Shown: positions 25,102 through 37,137 of the stretch, piece after piece | Layout of the letters: every line of letters begins with the position of its first letter | Numbering within the stretch: the stretch's first letter is position 1 | Assembly (NCBI RefSeq): GCF_018604545.1 | Contig: NZ_CP075896.1 | Coordinates: 5,704,001 to 5,768,000, forward strand | Length of the DNA: 64,000 nt | Direction of reading: 5' to 3' | Origin: Streptomyces koelreuteriae | GTDB taxonomy: Bacteria > Actinomycetota > Actinomycetes > Streptomycetales > Streptomycetaceae | Translations under genes and position numbers: made by a program | The notes under the pieces: generated by a model | Seen by the model: only the letters and a program-made list of their open reading frames with translations | Database searches by the model: none | Told to the model about the DNA's origin: nothing

Positions 25102-27195
25102 ATGGGGGACACAAGGACAGGAACGGGGCGGCGGCGGGCCGTGGTGCCCTGGGCGGTGGTCGGGCTGTGGCTGGCCGCGCTCGTCCTGCTCGGGCCGCTC
25201 GCCGGGAAGTTCTCCGGTATCCAGCAGAACCGCGCGGTCGACTATCTGCCCGACAGCGCCGACTCCACCCAGGTGGCCCGGATCCAGGACCGGCTGCCCG
25301 GCGGGGAGTCGACCGACCTGGTGCTCGTCTACCACCGGGACGGCGGCCTGACCGACGCCGACCGGCGCACCGCCGCCGAGCAGCTCGCCGAGGTGGGCGG
25401 CGCTTACGACCTGACGGGCGGCGAGGCGCGGGGTGTTCCGTCGAAGGACGGCTCCACCCTGATGTACCCCGTCTCCAGCACCCAGCCGGGGCAGGACGAG
25501 GAGGCCCGGGACGCCTTCGTCGACGGGGTGCGCGACATCGCCGGGGGCGGCGGCGGGCTGAGCGTCGAGGTCGGCGGGCCGGGGGCGCTGAACACCGATA
25601 TGAACAAGGTGTTCGGGACGCTCGACGCCACCCTGCTGTTCGCCACGCTCGGCGTCGTCACCGTGCTGCTGATCCTCATCTACCGCAGCCCCTTCCTGTG
25701 GCTGGTCCCGCTCGCCGTCGCGGGCGTCGCCGCCGCCACGGCGATGGCCGCCGGATACGGACTCCACGAACTGTTCGACGTCACCGTCACCGGCCAGAGC
25801 GGCGGGGTGATGACCGTGCTCGTCCTCGGCGCCGGCACCGACTACGCGCTGCTGATCGTCTCCCGCTACCGCGAGGAACTGCGGCGCCACGAGCGGCCGT
25901 ACGACGCCATGCGCGCCGCCCTGCGCGGCTGCGGTCCGGCCGTCCTCGCCTCCTCGGGGACCGTCGCGGCCGGGCTGCTGTGCCTGCTCGCCGCCGACCT
26001 CAACAGCAGCCGCGGCATGGGGCCGGTCGGCATGGTCGGCGTCCTCGCCGCGCTGGTCGCCATGACGACCCTGCTGCCCGCGGTGCTGGTCCTGCTCGGG
26101 CGGCGCGTCTTCTGGCCGCTGATCCCCTCCTTCGGGAGCGAGCCGAAGGCCCGGCGGTCGCTGTTCGCCGCGATGGGCACGTCGGCGACGCGCCGGCCCG
26201 CCCTGGTGCTGGTCGGCGGGGGCGTGCTGCTGGGTGCCCTGGCGCTCGGCACGTTCAATCTGTCCGGCGGCATCAAGCAGGAGGACTCGTTCACCGAGCG
26301 GCCCGAGTCGATCACCGCGATGCGGACGCTGGCGCAGGAGTATCCCGAGCGCAGCAGCCGGCCCGTGACGGTCATGGCGCCCGAGGGACGGGCCGGGGCG
26401 GTGGCGGAGCGGGCCCGTGCGACCGACGGGGTCGCCGAGGTGGTTCCCGGGCGGAGTGGTTCCGGGTGGACGGAGATCGCCGTCTTCACGACCGCCGCGC
26501 CCGAGACGTCGTCGGAGACCCGGACCATCGAGGCGTTGCGGGCCGGGCTGGATCCTCAGGGCGCGTATGTCGGCGGGCCCAGCGCCCAGCAGATCGACCT
26601 GGCCGACAGCGAGTCCCGGGACCGTGGCGTGGTCGTGCCGTTGGTGCTCGCCGCCGTGTTCGTCATCCTCGTCGGCCTGTTGCGCAGCCTCGTCGCGCCG
26701 TTGCTGCTGCTGGCGGCGGTGGTCGCGGTGTGGGGTGCGGCGCTGGGCATCGGCGGGCTGGTCTTCGAGCCGGTGTTCGGGTTCGGTGGTACGGATGCCG
26801 GGCTCGGGTTGCTGTCCTTCGTGTTCCTGGTGGCGCTCGGGGTGGACTACGGCATCTTCCTGATGCACCGGATGCGGGAGGAGTCCGTACGGGGGGCCGA
26901 GCCGGAGGTGGCCGCGCTCACCGCGTTGCGGACGACGGGTGGGGTGATCGCCTCGGCGGGGGTGGTGCTCGCGGCGACGTTCGCCGTGCTGACGACGTTG
27001 CCGATGGTCGGGCTGGTGGAACTCGGGTTCGTCATCGCTGTGGGGGTGTTGGTGGATACGTTCCTGGTGCGTACGTACTTGGTGACCACGGCGAGTGTGC
27101 TGTTGCGGCGGCGGGTGTGGTGGCCGGGGAGGCTCTCGCGTGCACCGGAACTGCCCGTTGAGGCTGAGCGCGGGCGGGTGCGCAGCCCGGCGTAG
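25102..27195 (+). CDS. MMPL-family transporter (RND superfamily)
   Basis: 697 residues with GGAGGG before the ATG. Two repeats of about six membrane helices, each with a large extracytoplasmic loop, and the RND/MMPL blocks GTDYALLIVSRYREELR in the first half and GVDYGIFLMHRMREE in the second. Such proteins export lipids or hydrophobic compounds using the proton gradient. It is followed by a sensor kinase and response regulator on the same strand, a common pair for drug or envelope-stress response. A hairpin at 27217 separates them. Confidence 0.9.
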   Translation: MGDTRTGTGRRRAVVPWAVVGLWLAALVLLGPLAGKFSGIQQNRAVDYLPDSADSTQVARIQDRLPGGESTDLVLVYHRDGGLTDADRRTAAEQLAEVGGAYDLTGGEARGVPSKDGSTLMYPVSSTQPGQDEEARDAFVDGVRDIAGGGGGLSVEVGGPGALNTDMNKVFGTLDATLLFATLGVVTVLLILIYRSPFLWLVPLAVAGVAAATAMAAGYGLHELFDVTVTGQSGGVMTVLVLGAGTDYALLIVSRYREELRRHERPYDAMRAALRGCGPAVLASSGTVAAGLLCLLAADLNSSRGMGPVGMVGVLAALVAMTTLLPAVLVLLGRRVFWPLIPSFGSEPKARRSLFAAMGTSATRRPALVLVGGGVLLGALALGTFNLSGGIKQEDSFTERPESITAMRTLAQEYPERSSRPVTVMAPEGRAGAVAERARATDGVAEVVPGRSGSGWTEIAVFTTAAPETSSETRTIEALRAGLDPQGAYVGGPSAQQIDLADSESRDRGVVVPLVLAAVFVILVGLLRSLVAPLLLLAAVVAVWGAALGIGGLVFEPVFGFGGTDAGLGLLSFVFLVALGVDYGIFLMHRMREESVRGAEPEVAALTALRTTGGVIASAGVVLAATFAVLTTLPMVGLVELGFVIAVGVLVDTFLVRTYLVTTASVLLRRRVWWPGRLSRAPELPVEAERGRVRSPA

Positions 27196-27216
27196 CGGGG
27201 TGCCGCTGCGCCCACC

Positions 27217-27237
27217 CGTGCCGCCCTTAGCGGCACG
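27217..27237 (+). terminator. Hairpin between the MMPL and sensor kinase genes
   Basis: CGTGCCGC-CCTTA-GCGGCACG is an 8-bp perfect stem with a 5-nt loop, 22 bp after the MMPL stop. It may be a terminator or an operator in the kinase promoter. Confidence 0.6.
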
Positions 27238-27281
27238 ATTGCCCGCAGCTCAGCAGAGCGACCCCTATAAGGATGATGCCC

Positions 27282-28499
27282 GTGCAGCCACCCACCATCG
27301 GCAATCGGATCATCGCGGCGATCAACCGCGACCCCCTCACCGCCCCGCACGCCCTGCGTAACGACGCCCTGCTCGCGGTCGCCGCCGCCGTGGTGGCCGT
27401 CGGGCTCGGGCTGCTCGGGGGCGGCGGCGGGCCCGATGCGCTGGGGTGGGTGCTGCTGGTCGCGTGCAACGTGCCGATCGTGTGGCGGCGGCGTCGGCCG
27501 TTGCTCGTGCTGCTCGTCGTCGTGGCCTGTGTCGCCCCGTACCACGCCCTCGACAACCCCCACTCCGCACCGACCCCGGCCACGTACATCGCGCTGTACA
27601 CCGTCGCCGTCACCGGCCGCCCGCTGCGTGCCGTCCTGGTCGGGGCGGGCGTCCTCGCCCTCTCGACCAGCACGATGCTCACCATCAACGCCCACGAGGC
27701 CCTGAGGATGCTGCAGATCTCGGGCTGGGTCGTCGCCGTGCTGTTCTGCGGAGTCGACGTGCGGTTCTACCGCCAGTACGTCGCCTCCATCGTGGAGCGG
27801 GCCGAACGGGCCGAACGGACCAGGGAGGAGGAGGCGAGGCGGCGGGTCGCCGAGGAGCGGCTGCGGATCGCCCGGGACCTGCACGATCTGCTCGCCCACA
27901 GCATCACCCTCATCGGTGTGCAGACCTCCGTCGCCGCCCATGTGCTGGCGGCCGACCCCGAGCGGCTCGACCGGGAGACGGTCGCCAAGGCCCTCGACGA
28001 CATCGCCGAGACCTGCCGCAGCGCCCGCGGCGAACTCCGTACGACGCTGGAGGTGCTGCGCGAGCACGGCCCGCCGGAGGCCCGCGGCCCGCTGCCCGGC
28101 CTCGACGGCCTGCCCGACCTGGCGCGGGCCGCGCGGCTGGCCGGTGCCCGGGTCGAGCAGACCGTACGGATACGGCACGCACCGCCCGCCGTCGGCGCCG
28201 CCGCCTACCGCATCGTGCAGGAGGCCCTGACGAACGCGGTCCGGCACGCGGGGCCCGATGTCTCGGTCCGTGTGGAGCTGGACGAACGGCAGGGCGCCCT
28301 GCATCTGTCGGTCAGCGACGACGGCACCGGACCCGACCCGGGCGGCACCCCGGGCTTCGGGCTCGTCGGAATGCGGGAGCGGGCCCGCAGCGTGGGTGGC
28401 ACACTCGACGCCGGACCGCGCCCCGGGGGCGGCTTCGAGGTGGCCGCGGTCCTGCCGCTGACCACGACGCGGAACACGACGGGGGAGAGGACCGGATGA
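27282..28499 (+). CDS. Sensor histidine kinase (HisKA_3 class)
   Basis: About 405 residues. AAGG at 27269-27272 suits the GTG at 27282; ATG codons at 27273 and 27276 are alternatives. About four or five membrane helices (30-160) come first, then a coiled linker rich in E/R, the phosphoacceptor H201 in RIARDLHDLLAHSITLIGVQ (NarL-type HisKA_3), and the ATPase with N-box EALTNAVRHAG and GFGLVGMRERARSVGG. It phosphorylates the regulator encoded next, with which it overlaps by 4 bp (ATGA). The signal is probably membrane- or drug-related given the MMPL gene upstream (inference). Confidence 0.92.
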   Translation: MQPPTIGNRIIAAINRDPLTAPHALRNDALLAVAAAVVAVGLGLLGGGGGPDALGWVLLVACNVPIVWRRRRPLLVLLVVVACVAPYHALDNPHSAPTPATYIALYTVAVTGRPLRAVLVGAGVLALSTSTMLTINAHEALRMLQISGWVVAVLFCGVDVRFYRQYVASIVERAERAERTREEEARRRVAEERLRIARDLHDLLAHSITLIGVQTSVAAHVLAADPERLDRETVAKALDDIAETCRSARGELRTTLEVLREHGPPEARGPLPGLDGLPDLARAARLAGARVEQTVRIRHAPPAVGAAAYRIVQEALTNAVRHAGPDVSVRVELDERQGALHLSVSDDGTGPDPGGTPGFGLVGMRERARSVGGTLDAGPRPGGGFEVAAVLPLTTTRNTTGERTG

Positions 28500-29158
28500 C
28501 CATCCGAGTGCTGCTCGCGGACGACCAGACCCTGGTGCGGGAGGCGTTCGCGATGCTCGTGGAGTCGGCCCGTGACATGGAGGTCGTCGGTCAGGCCGCC
28601 ACCGGCCGGCAGGCCGTGGAACTGGCCCGCAGCGGGCGCGCCGACCTCGTGCTGATGGACATCCGCATGCCCGACCTGGACGGCATCGAGGCGACCCGGC
28701 TGATCGCGGCCGACGACGACCTGGCGGGCGTCCGCGTCCTGATCCTCACCACCTACGACACCGACGAGTACATCGTGGACGCCCTGCGCGCCGGTGCCTC
28801 CGGGTTCCTGGTCAAGGACACCAGGCCGGCCGAACTCCTCGACGCCATCCGCACGGTCGCGGCCGGGGACTCCCTGCTGTCGCCCGGGCCCACGGCACGG
28901 CTGATCGAGCGGTTCCTGCGCAGCCCTTCGGCACCGGCGACCGGCGGGCCGGAGTGTCTGTCCGAGCGCGAGCGGGAGGTGCTCGGCCTGGTCGGGCGCG
29001 GCCTCAACAACACCGAGATCGCCGAGGTGTTGGGGCTGAGCCCGCTGACCGCGAAGACCCACGTCAGCCGCATCATGGGCAAGCTGGCGGCGCGGGACCG
29101 GGCGCAGCTCGTCATCGTGGCGTACGAGTCGGGGATCGTGACACCGGGGAACATCTGA
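28496..29158 (+). CDS. LuxR/NarL-family response regulator
   Basis: 220 residues. Receiver domain with the phosphoacceptor D55 in LVLMDIRMPD, the conserved TTYDTDEYI and K in GFLVKDTRPAELL; a C-terminal LuxR helix-turn-helix (SEREREVLGLVGRGLNNTEIAEVLGLSPLTAKTHVSRIM). It is the partner of the preceding kinase and probably controls the MMPL gene; the palindrome at 24963 and the hairpin at 27217 are candidate targets. Confidence 0.93.
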   Translation: MTIRVLLADDQTLVREAFAMLVESARDMEVVGQAATGRQAVELARSGRADLVLMDIRMPDLDGIEATRLIAADDDLAGVRVLILTTYDTDEYIVDALRAGASGFLVKDTRPAELLDAIRTVAAGDSLLSPGPTARLIERFLRSPSAPATGGPECLSEREREVLGLVGRGLNNTEIAEVLGLSPLTAKTHVSRIMGKLAARDRAQLVIVAYESGIVTPGNI

Positions 29159-29200
29159 CGGACAGGCACCATCCGGCGCCCCCCTTTTTTCAGGAGCAGG

Positions 29201-30385
29201 ATGAGACTCCTCTGCCGCACCCTCCTCGTGACCACGGTCCTCTTCCCGGCCCTCACCGCGACGCCCTTCGCTTCGGCCGCCCCCGGCTGCGTCTCCTCCG
29301 TCCCGTACGTCTCGGGCGAGGGCGGCTACGACACGTACCGCATCCCCGCCGCCGTCACCACGGGCAAGGGCACCGTCCTCGCCTTCGCCGAGGGCCGACG
29401 CGGCGGCGCGGGGGACACCGGCGCCATCGACGTCGTCCTCAGGCGCTCGACGGACGGCGGCTGCACCTGGGGTCCGCTCACCGTCGTCGCCGCCGGGAAG
29501 GGCGACACCCGGGGCAACCCGGCCCCCGTCGTCGACCCGCGCACCGGCACGGTCGTGCTCCTCACCTCCTACAACAGCGGCAAGGTGACGGAGGCCCAGA
29601 TCATGCGGGGCGAGGTCACGCCCGAGCAGAGTCGCCGGGTGTTCGTGCAGCACAGCCGGGACGACGGCCGGCACTTCACCGCACCCCGCGAGATCACCGC
29701 CCAGGTCAAGCGCCCGAACTGGCGCTGGTACGCGACCGGCCCCGGCCATGCGATCGCCCTCACCCGGGGTCCGCATACGGGCCGGCTGGTCGTCCCCGCC
29801 AACCACTCGGCGGCCCCGCCCGCCGGCTCCCCGGACACCGGCCAGGAGCCCCGCTATTACGGCGCCCACGCGCTGCTCAGCGACGACGGCGGCAGGACCT
29901 GGCGCCCGGGATTCGTCGACGACTCCTACGACGGGGTGAACAACGCCAACGAGTCGATCGCCGCCCAGCTCCCCGACGGCAGGGTCTACTTCAACGCCCG
30001 CGACCAGCACGGCACCAGCCCCGGCAACCGCCTCGACAGCCACTCGCGGGACGGCGGCCGGTCCCTAGAGCGGCCCTACGCAGTGCAGCCCACCCTGAAC
30101 GAGGTCCCGGTCGTCCAGGGCAGCGTTCTGCAAGTCGCCGGGCGGCACGGACCGCTGTTGTTCGCCGGGCCCTCCGTCCCCACCGCCCGCCGGGCGATGG
30201 CCCTCTGGCGCAGCGCCGACGGAGGGGCCACGTTCACCAAGGCCCTGACGCTCTCCCAGCAGCCCGCCGCCTACTCCGATCTGGTGCCGCTCGGCCGGAA
30301 GGCGGTGGGGATCCTCTACGAGACGGGAGTCCAGGGGACCTACGAGACGATCGAGTTCCGCCGCCTCCCCGTCGGTGACCTCTAG
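29201..30385 (+). CDS. Secreted exo-alpha-sialidase (BNR/Asp-box)
   Basis: 394 residues. Signal peptide about 1-27 (ending ASAA). The sialidase YRIPAA motif is near residue 46, and several Asp boxes follow (RSTDGGCTW, SDDGGRTW, SRDGGRS, RSADGGATF), which mark a six-bladed propeller; EVPVVQGSVL contains the catalytic region glutamate of GH33 enzymes. It would release sialic acid from glycans outside the cell. Its 3' end overlaps that of the convergent lyase gene by 4 bp. Together with the lyase and importer this suggests use of sialic acids; substrate not proven. Confidence 0.85.
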   Translation: MRLLCRTLLVTTVLFPALTATPFASAAPGCVSSVPYVSGEGGYDTYRIPAAVTTGKGTVLAFAEGRRGGAGDTGAIDVVLRRSTDGGCTWGPLTVVAAGKGDTRGNPAPVVDPRTGTVVLLTSYNSGKVTEAQIMRGEVTPEQSRRVFVQHSRDDGRHFTAPREITAQVKRPNWRWYATGPGHAIALTRGPHTGRLVVPANHSAAPPAGSPDTGQEPRYYGAHALLSDDGGRTWRPGFVDDSYDGVNNANESIAAQLPDGRVYFNARDQHGTSPGNRLDSHSRDGGRSLERPYAVQPTLNEVPVVQGSVLQVAGRHGPLLFAGPSVPTARRAMALWRSADGGATFTKALTLSQQPAAYSDLVPLGRKAVGILYETGVQGTYETIEFRRLPVGDL

Positions 30386-31314
30386 AGCAGCCCGGCCGCC
30401 GCCAGGTACTTCCCGACCCGTTCCACCTCGTCCGGCGACAGCGGCACCTGCGGCTCCGCCGTCGCCGGGCAGTCGATCACGCCCCGCAGGTGCAGCGCGG
30501 CCTTGAAGGCGCCGATCGCCGAGGAAGCGGGGCCCATCCGGGCCGGGTCGCCGACCGTCACCATGCCGAACAGGGCGCACAGGCGCTCCTGTTCGGCACG
30601 GGCCTCGTCCCGGTCCCCGGCACGGCACAGACCGTCCAGGCGGACGTAGCCGTGCGGGTCGACGTTGCCGAGGCCGGGCACCGTGCCGTCCGCGCCGAGC
30701 GCGAGCGCCGCGTCGACGATCAGCTCGGAGCCGGTCAGCACGCTGAAGCCGGTGATGCCCTGGCGGTCCCGGGCGCCGGTGAGGACCTGCCGGAAGGCGG
30801 CCAGATCGCCGCTGGAGTCCTTGAGTCCGGCGAGGACACCGTCGGCGGCCAGTTCCAGGACCACGTCGGCGGGCAGCTTCGTGTGGACGGCGACGGGAAG
30901 GTCGTAGGCGATGACCGGGATCGGGCTGCCGGCCGCGACCGCGCGGTAGTGGCGGGCGATCTCGGCCGGGTGGGTGCGGGCGTAGAACGGGGCGGTGACG
31001 ACGACCGCGTCCGCTCCGGCCGCCGTCACCGACGCGACATGGTCCAGGACCCGGGCCGTCGTCATGTCGATCGCCCCGGCCAGCACCGGGAGCTGCCCGC
31101 TCACATGCGCCGCGACCGACTCGACGACCAGCCTGCGCTGCCGGTCCGGCAGATACGCCGCCTCGGACGTCGAGCCGAGCACGAACAGTCCGCTCACCCC
31201 GCCGGCGACCAGATGGTCGACCAGCCTGAGCAGCGAGGGCACATCCACCTCGCGGTCCGGTGTCAGAGGCGTGCACACGGGCGGGATGACACCGGTCAGC
31301 GGGGTGAGGGTCAT
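30382..31314 (-). CDS. DapA/NanA-family aldolase, probably N-acetylneuraminate lyase-like
   Basis: 310 residues, a TIM-barrel Schiff-base aldolase. The lysine is in LAGLKDSSGD; the loop GSTSEAAYL takes the place of GTTGE in true dihydrodipicolinate synthase, and the tyrosine is in VIAYDLPVAVH. The context (secreted sialidase next door, peptide-type ABC importer in the same operon, FadR-type GntR regulator) points to sialic acid cleavage or a related keto-acid reaction, but the residues that define NanA specificity cannot be confirmed by eye. It overlaps the ABC ATPase gene by 4 bp and is the last gene of the importer operon. Confidence 0.78.
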   Translation of the reverse strand: MTLTPLTGVIPPVCTPLTPDREVDVPSLLRLVDHLVAGGVSGLFVLGSTSEAAYLPDRQRRLVVESVAAHVSGQLPVLAGAIDMTTARVLDHVASVTAAGADAVVVTAPFYARTHPAEIARHYRAVAAGSPIPVIAYDLPVAVHTKLPADVVLELAADGVLAGLKDSSGDLAAFRQVLTGARDRQGITGFSVLTGSELIVDAALALGADGTVPGLGNVDPHGYVRLDGLCRAGDRDEARAEQERLCALFGMVTVGDPARMGPASSAIGAFKAALHLRGVIDCPATAEPQVPLSPDEVERVGKYLAAAGLL

Positions 31315-32326
31315 GGAGCCTCCATCGGGTCGCGTCGGTGGACGAGGTCGCGGGTCGATTCGTCCTCCCGGACAGGATGGTGGCAGCGGAAGCGGTGGGC
31401 GGGTGCAGACGCGGCCGAGAAGTCCGGCATCGCCGCCGCGCACGTCCCGTCGGCCTTCCAGCAGCGGGTGCGGAACGGGCAGCCGCTCGGCGGACGGGTC
31501 GCCGACGGCACCGGACCGACCAGCGGGATCGGGTCGATCGGGTCGAGCAGTCCGGGCGTGGCGGAGAACAGCGCGCGGGTGTACGGGTGCCGAGCCCGGT
31601 CGGTGACCAGGGCGGCCGGGGACTCCTCCACGATCCGGCCCAGGTACATGGTGATCACCCGGTCGCTCATCCGCCGTACCGTCTGGATGTCGTGCGAGAC
31701 GAACACCAGGGCGAGGCCCAGGCGTTCCTTCAGATCCAGCAGGAGGTTGAGGATCTGCGCCCGGACCGACACGTCCAGGGCGCTCGTCGGCTCGTCCGCC
31801 ACGACCAGGTCCGGGTCCAGCGCCAGCGCCCGGGCGATCGCGACGCGCTGCCGCTGCCCGCCCGACAACTGACCCGGCAGGGCGTCGGCGAGGGCCCGGG
31901 GGAGACCGACCAGGGACATCAACTCCCGGACCCTCTCGTCGCGCTGGCTCCTCGTGCCCCGGTCGTGCACGTCCAGCGGGTCCCGCAGGATCTGCCGGAC
32001 GGGCAGGCGGCGGTTCAGGGCCGTCGACGGGTCCTGGAAGATCATGCCGGTACCGCCGCCGACGGCCCGGCGGCGTTCGGCGGGCGGCATCGCCCACAGG
32101 TCCCGGCCCCGGAACGACACCGTCCCCCGCGTCGGCCGCTCCACCCCGACCAGCACCTTCGCCAGCGTCGACTTTCCGCAGCCCGACTCGCCGACCACAC
32201 CGACGGTCTCGCCGGGCGCGATGGCCAGGTCGGCGCCGGTCAGGGCGTACACCCGGTCGCGGGTGAACAGGCCGCCGCTGCGGGCCTTGTGGACGACGTG
32301 AGCATCCGCCAACTCCACGAGTGCGC

Positions 32327-32330
<4 letters not shown>
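31311..32330 (-). CDS. ABC transporter ATP-binding protein (OppF/DppF type)
   Basis: 339 residues. Walker A GESGCGKSTL, Q-loop FQDPSTALNRR, signature LSGGQRQRVAIARAL, Walker B LVVADEPTSALD, H-loop VSHD, and the C-terminal cysteine-containing oligopeptide/dipeptide extension (PFRTRCWKADGTCAAA) which usually binds an Fe-S cluster in this subfamily. It powers the importer with the ATPase half of the preceding gene. Start overlaps the fusion gene stop by 4 bp. Confidence 0.92.
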
Positions 32331-34296
<1,966 letters not shown>

Positions 34297-34300
<4 letters not shown>

Positions 34301-35259
34301 GTGGTCGCATCCCTCAGTCGCGGGTTGACCAGCAGGTAGAGGACGTCGATGACGAGGTTCACGACGACGAACCCGGCCGCCGTGGTCAGGACGACACCCT
34401 GGACCACGGCCGGATCGCCGTTCTTCACGGCGTCGATCATCAGCTTGCCCATGCCCGGCAGCGAGAAGATCGTCTCGATGACGACCGCGCCGCCGAGGAG
34501 ATAGCCGACGCGCAGCCCGAGCACGGTGAGCGGATTGATCAGGGCGTTCCGCAGCACGTTCCGCCCGACCACGACCCGGGGCGGCAGCCCGCTCCCGATC
34601 GCCGTCCGTACGTAGTCCTTGTCCAGTTCCTCCACCACCGCCGTCCGCACGATCCGGGTCAGCTGCGCCGCCACCGGCAGGGACAGGGCGAGGGCGGGGA
34701 GCGTCATGGTCTTCAGCCAGCCGGTGAAGGAGTCGGCCGGGTTGATGTAGCCGCCGGTGGGGAACCAGCCCAGGTCGACGGCCAGGTATTGGATCATCAG
34801 CAGCGCCAGCCAGAAGCCGGGCGCGGCGACGCCGGTCAGCGACACGACCCGGATGATCTGGTCGGGCAGCCGGTCCCGGTAGATCGCCGCGGTCACCCCG
34901 CCCACCAGGGAAAGCACGACCGCGATGCCCAGGCCCAGGAAGGTCAGCTGGAGGGTGAGCGGCAGCGCGGTGGTGACCTGGTCGATCACCGGCGCCCGGG
35001 TCAACGCGCTGGTGCCCATGTCGCCGTGCAGCACGTCGGCGACGAAGTCCACGTAGCGCACGGGCAGCGGGTCGAGCAGGCCGTGTTCCTCGCGGAAGTC
35101 GTGCAGCTGCTGGGGTGTCGGGTTGGCGCCCTGGAAGAACGCGGACGCCGGGTCGACGTCCGAGAACCGCATCACCAGGAACACGAACAGCACGATGCCG
35201 AGCATCAGCGGCACGAGCAGGGCGATGCGGCGGAGCAGGATCCGCAGAACAGCGGTCAT
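34297..35259 (-). CDS. ABC transporter permease (DppB/OppB type)
   Basis: 320 residues with an N-terminal helix followed by a large external loop and five more helices, typical of DppB. The start MTAVLRILLRRIALLVPLMLGIVLFVFLVMR and the cytoplasmic-loop block DYVRTAIGSGLPPRVVVGRNVLRNALINPLT fit the family. It is translationally coupled to the downstream permease-ATPase (ATGA) and starts 4 bp after the binding protein's stop. Confidence 0.92.
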
Positions 35260-35263
35260 ACCG

Positions 35264-36892
35264 CTAGGCCCACTTGGCCTGGAGGAGGTTGATACCGGGG
35301 TACGGCTGTGGCCTTATCCCGCTGAGCCGCTCGGGGTTCCAGGCCGTCATCAGCTCGTTGTGGACGACCGGGTAGAGCACGGCCTGTTCGGCGACGACGT
35401 CGATGTAGTCCTGGACCATCGCCGTCTTCTTCGCGGCGTCGGGCTCCCGGGTGGCCCGGTCCATGTCCCTGAAGAGCGCCTTGGCGACGGAGTTGCCCGC
35501 CCAGCGCGTGTACTGCATCCACAGGTTCTCGGGCCCGTAGTTGTAATGCATGATCAGATCGGCGTCGAGACCGAACTGGTTGGGGTTGGAGGCGGCGGCG
35601 ACCACTTGGTAGTCCTGCTTCTGGTCCATCTTGGTGAAGACGGCCGTGGTCTCCTGCGGTGACAGGGTCGTGCGGACACCGATCGCGTCCCAGGAGGACT
35701 TGACGGTCGGCAGGCAGTCCACGATCCAGCTCACGTTCACCGCGAGGATCTCGATGCTCAGCCCCTTGACCCCGGCCGCCTTGAGCAGCGCCTTCGCCTT
35801 GTCCGGGTCGTAGTCGTAGACCGTCTTGGCCCGGCGGTAGGACGGGTTGCTCTCGTCGAGGAAGGAGCTCGACGGCTTCCCGCGTCCCTTGAGCGCGACC
35901 TCCACCATCTTCTCGGTGTCGATGGCGTAGTGCAGGGCCTGGCGCACGCGTACGTCGTCGAAGGGCTTGTGCTTCGTGTTGAACATCAGGAACAGGTTGT
36001 TCATCCCGGCCCCGCCGGCGACCGTCAGACCGCCGCTCTCCAACTGCCCGATGTTGGCGTACGGGATGTTGTCCGCGATCTGCGCCCCCGCGCTCGACCC
36101 CGAGATCTTCGCGACGCGGGGCGCGGCGTCCACGATCGTCAGCCAGTTCATCTTCCGGAAGGCGGGCTTGCGGGGCCCGTTGTAGTCGGCGAACGCCTCG
36201 AAGGTCGTGTTCGACTTGGGGTGGTGAGCGGTCTGCCGATACGGCCCCGAGCCGATCGCCTTGCCCTTGATGGCCTCGTCCCAGCCGCCCGGCTGGGAGA
36301 ACACGTGCTTCGGCATGATCTTGGCGAGCGTCAGCCGGGAGAGCCCGTCCGGGAACGGGAACTTCAGCACCAGCTCCACGTTCCGCGCGTCGATCTTCCG
36401 GACCTCTTTCAGCCAGCTCGCGAAGAAGCCCTTGGCGAGGGTCTGGGTGTTCGGGTCGAGGATCCGCTCGAAGACGAACACCACGTCGTCGGCGGTCACG
36501 GGCTTGCCGTCGTGGAACGTCGCACCGGCCCGCAGCGCGAACTTCCAGGACGTGCCGTCCGGGTCCTTCGGCACCTCGGTCGCCAGGGCCGCGTACGGCT
36601 CGCGGGAGATCGGATCGGTGTCCAGCAGACCCTCGTAGATGTGGTTGTTGGCGGCCATGCAGAACGCGGACGCCGTCTGGGTCGGGTCCCAGCTGCCGTC
36701 GTTGCCGTAGCCGATCACCGCGGTGAGCGTCCGGTCCGCGCCGTCGCCCCCGCCCGTCTCGTTGGTGGACTCCGGCCCCGACGAACAGGCCGACAACGAC
36801 GCGGAGACGGCGGCGGCCGCGCCCAGCGCGCCGGTGTACTTCAGGAACGTCCGGCGGTGCGGCGCCGGTACGTCGTGGGTCACGTCGCGCAC
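35264..36892 (-). CDS. Substrate-binding lipoprotein of the peptide-type importer (SBP_bac_5)
   Basis: 542 residues from a GTG preceded by GGAGG. The leader is a Tat-like lipoprotein signal: RRTFLKY followed by a hydrophobic stretch and the lipobox LSAC. The mature part is an extracytoplasmic solute-binding protein family 5 domain (YEGLLDTDPISREPYAALATEVPKD, FVFERILDPNTQTLAKGFF, ARVAKISGS). It delivers the ligand to the permease; family-5 proteins bind peptides, nickel, or oligosaccharides including, in some bacteria, sialic acid. First gene of the operon; two palindromes lie between it and the divergent GntR gene. Confidence 0.9.
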   Translation of the reverse strand: MRDVTHDVPAPHRRTFLKYTGALGAAAAVSASLSACSSGPESTNETGGGDGADRTLTAVIGYGNDGSWDPTQTASAFCMAANNHIYEGLLDTDPISREPYAALATEVPKDPDGTSWKFALRAGATFHDGKPVTADDVVFVFERILDPNTQTLAKGFFASWLKEVRKIDARNVELVLKFPFPDGLSRLTLAKIMPKHVFSQPGGWDEAIKGKAIGSGPYRQTAHHPKSNTTFEAFADYNGPRKPAFRKMNWLTIVDAAPRVAKISGSSAGAQIADNIPYANIGQLESGGLTVAGGAGMNNLFLMFNTKHKPFDDVRVRQALHYAIDTEKMVEVALKGRGKPSSSFLDESNPSYRRAKTVYDYDPDKAKALLKAAGVKGLSIEILAVNVSWIVDCLPTVKSSWDAIGVRTTLSPQETTAVFTKMDQKQDYQVVAAASNPNQFGLDADLIMHYNYGPENLWMQYTRWAGNSVAKALFRDMDRATREPDAAKKTAMVQDYIDVVAEQAVLYPVVHNELMTAWNPERLSGIRPQPYPGINLLQAKWA

Positions 36893-37006
36893 GGGTCCTC
36901 CAGAGATCTGGCAAGGCGTGAAGGGGGGAGATACGACGTCCTACGTCCTGGCGGTCAGCGTGACCATAGGAGGGGGCGTGGGGGCGGTCAAGGGGTCGCA
37001 CACGAA

Positions 37007-37044
37007 TGGCGTATCTGCCAGAGGTCGTACCAATGGCGTTTGGT
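37007..37044. promoter_or_regulatory. Two adjacent palindromes, putative GntR operators
   Basis: TGGC-N6-GCCA (37007-37020) and ACCAA-N6-TTGGT (37029-37044) lie between the divergent importer operon and the GntR regulator gene. Both contain ATGGCGT. The second has the ACCA/TGGT arms common in FadR-subfamily operators. Confidence 0.55.
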
Positions 37045-37137
37045 TTCAGGTGACTTGACGGCCTATCAGGGGAGGTCGGGCGCCGGGTACCGCCAGAGGT
37101 GGGACGTGGGACGTCCGGGGCGCGTACGATGCGGCGC

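Noticed and set aside
22017..25112. 1031-codon open frame on the minus strand across leuA and its neighbours
   Set aside because: It is antisense to clear genes, is Arg/Gly/Asp-rich without domains, and arises from the high G+C content.
30382..31314. Housekeeping dihydrodipicolinate synthase (dapA)
   Set aside because: The GTTGE loop of DapA is replaced, and the gene lies in a sialidase-importer operon.
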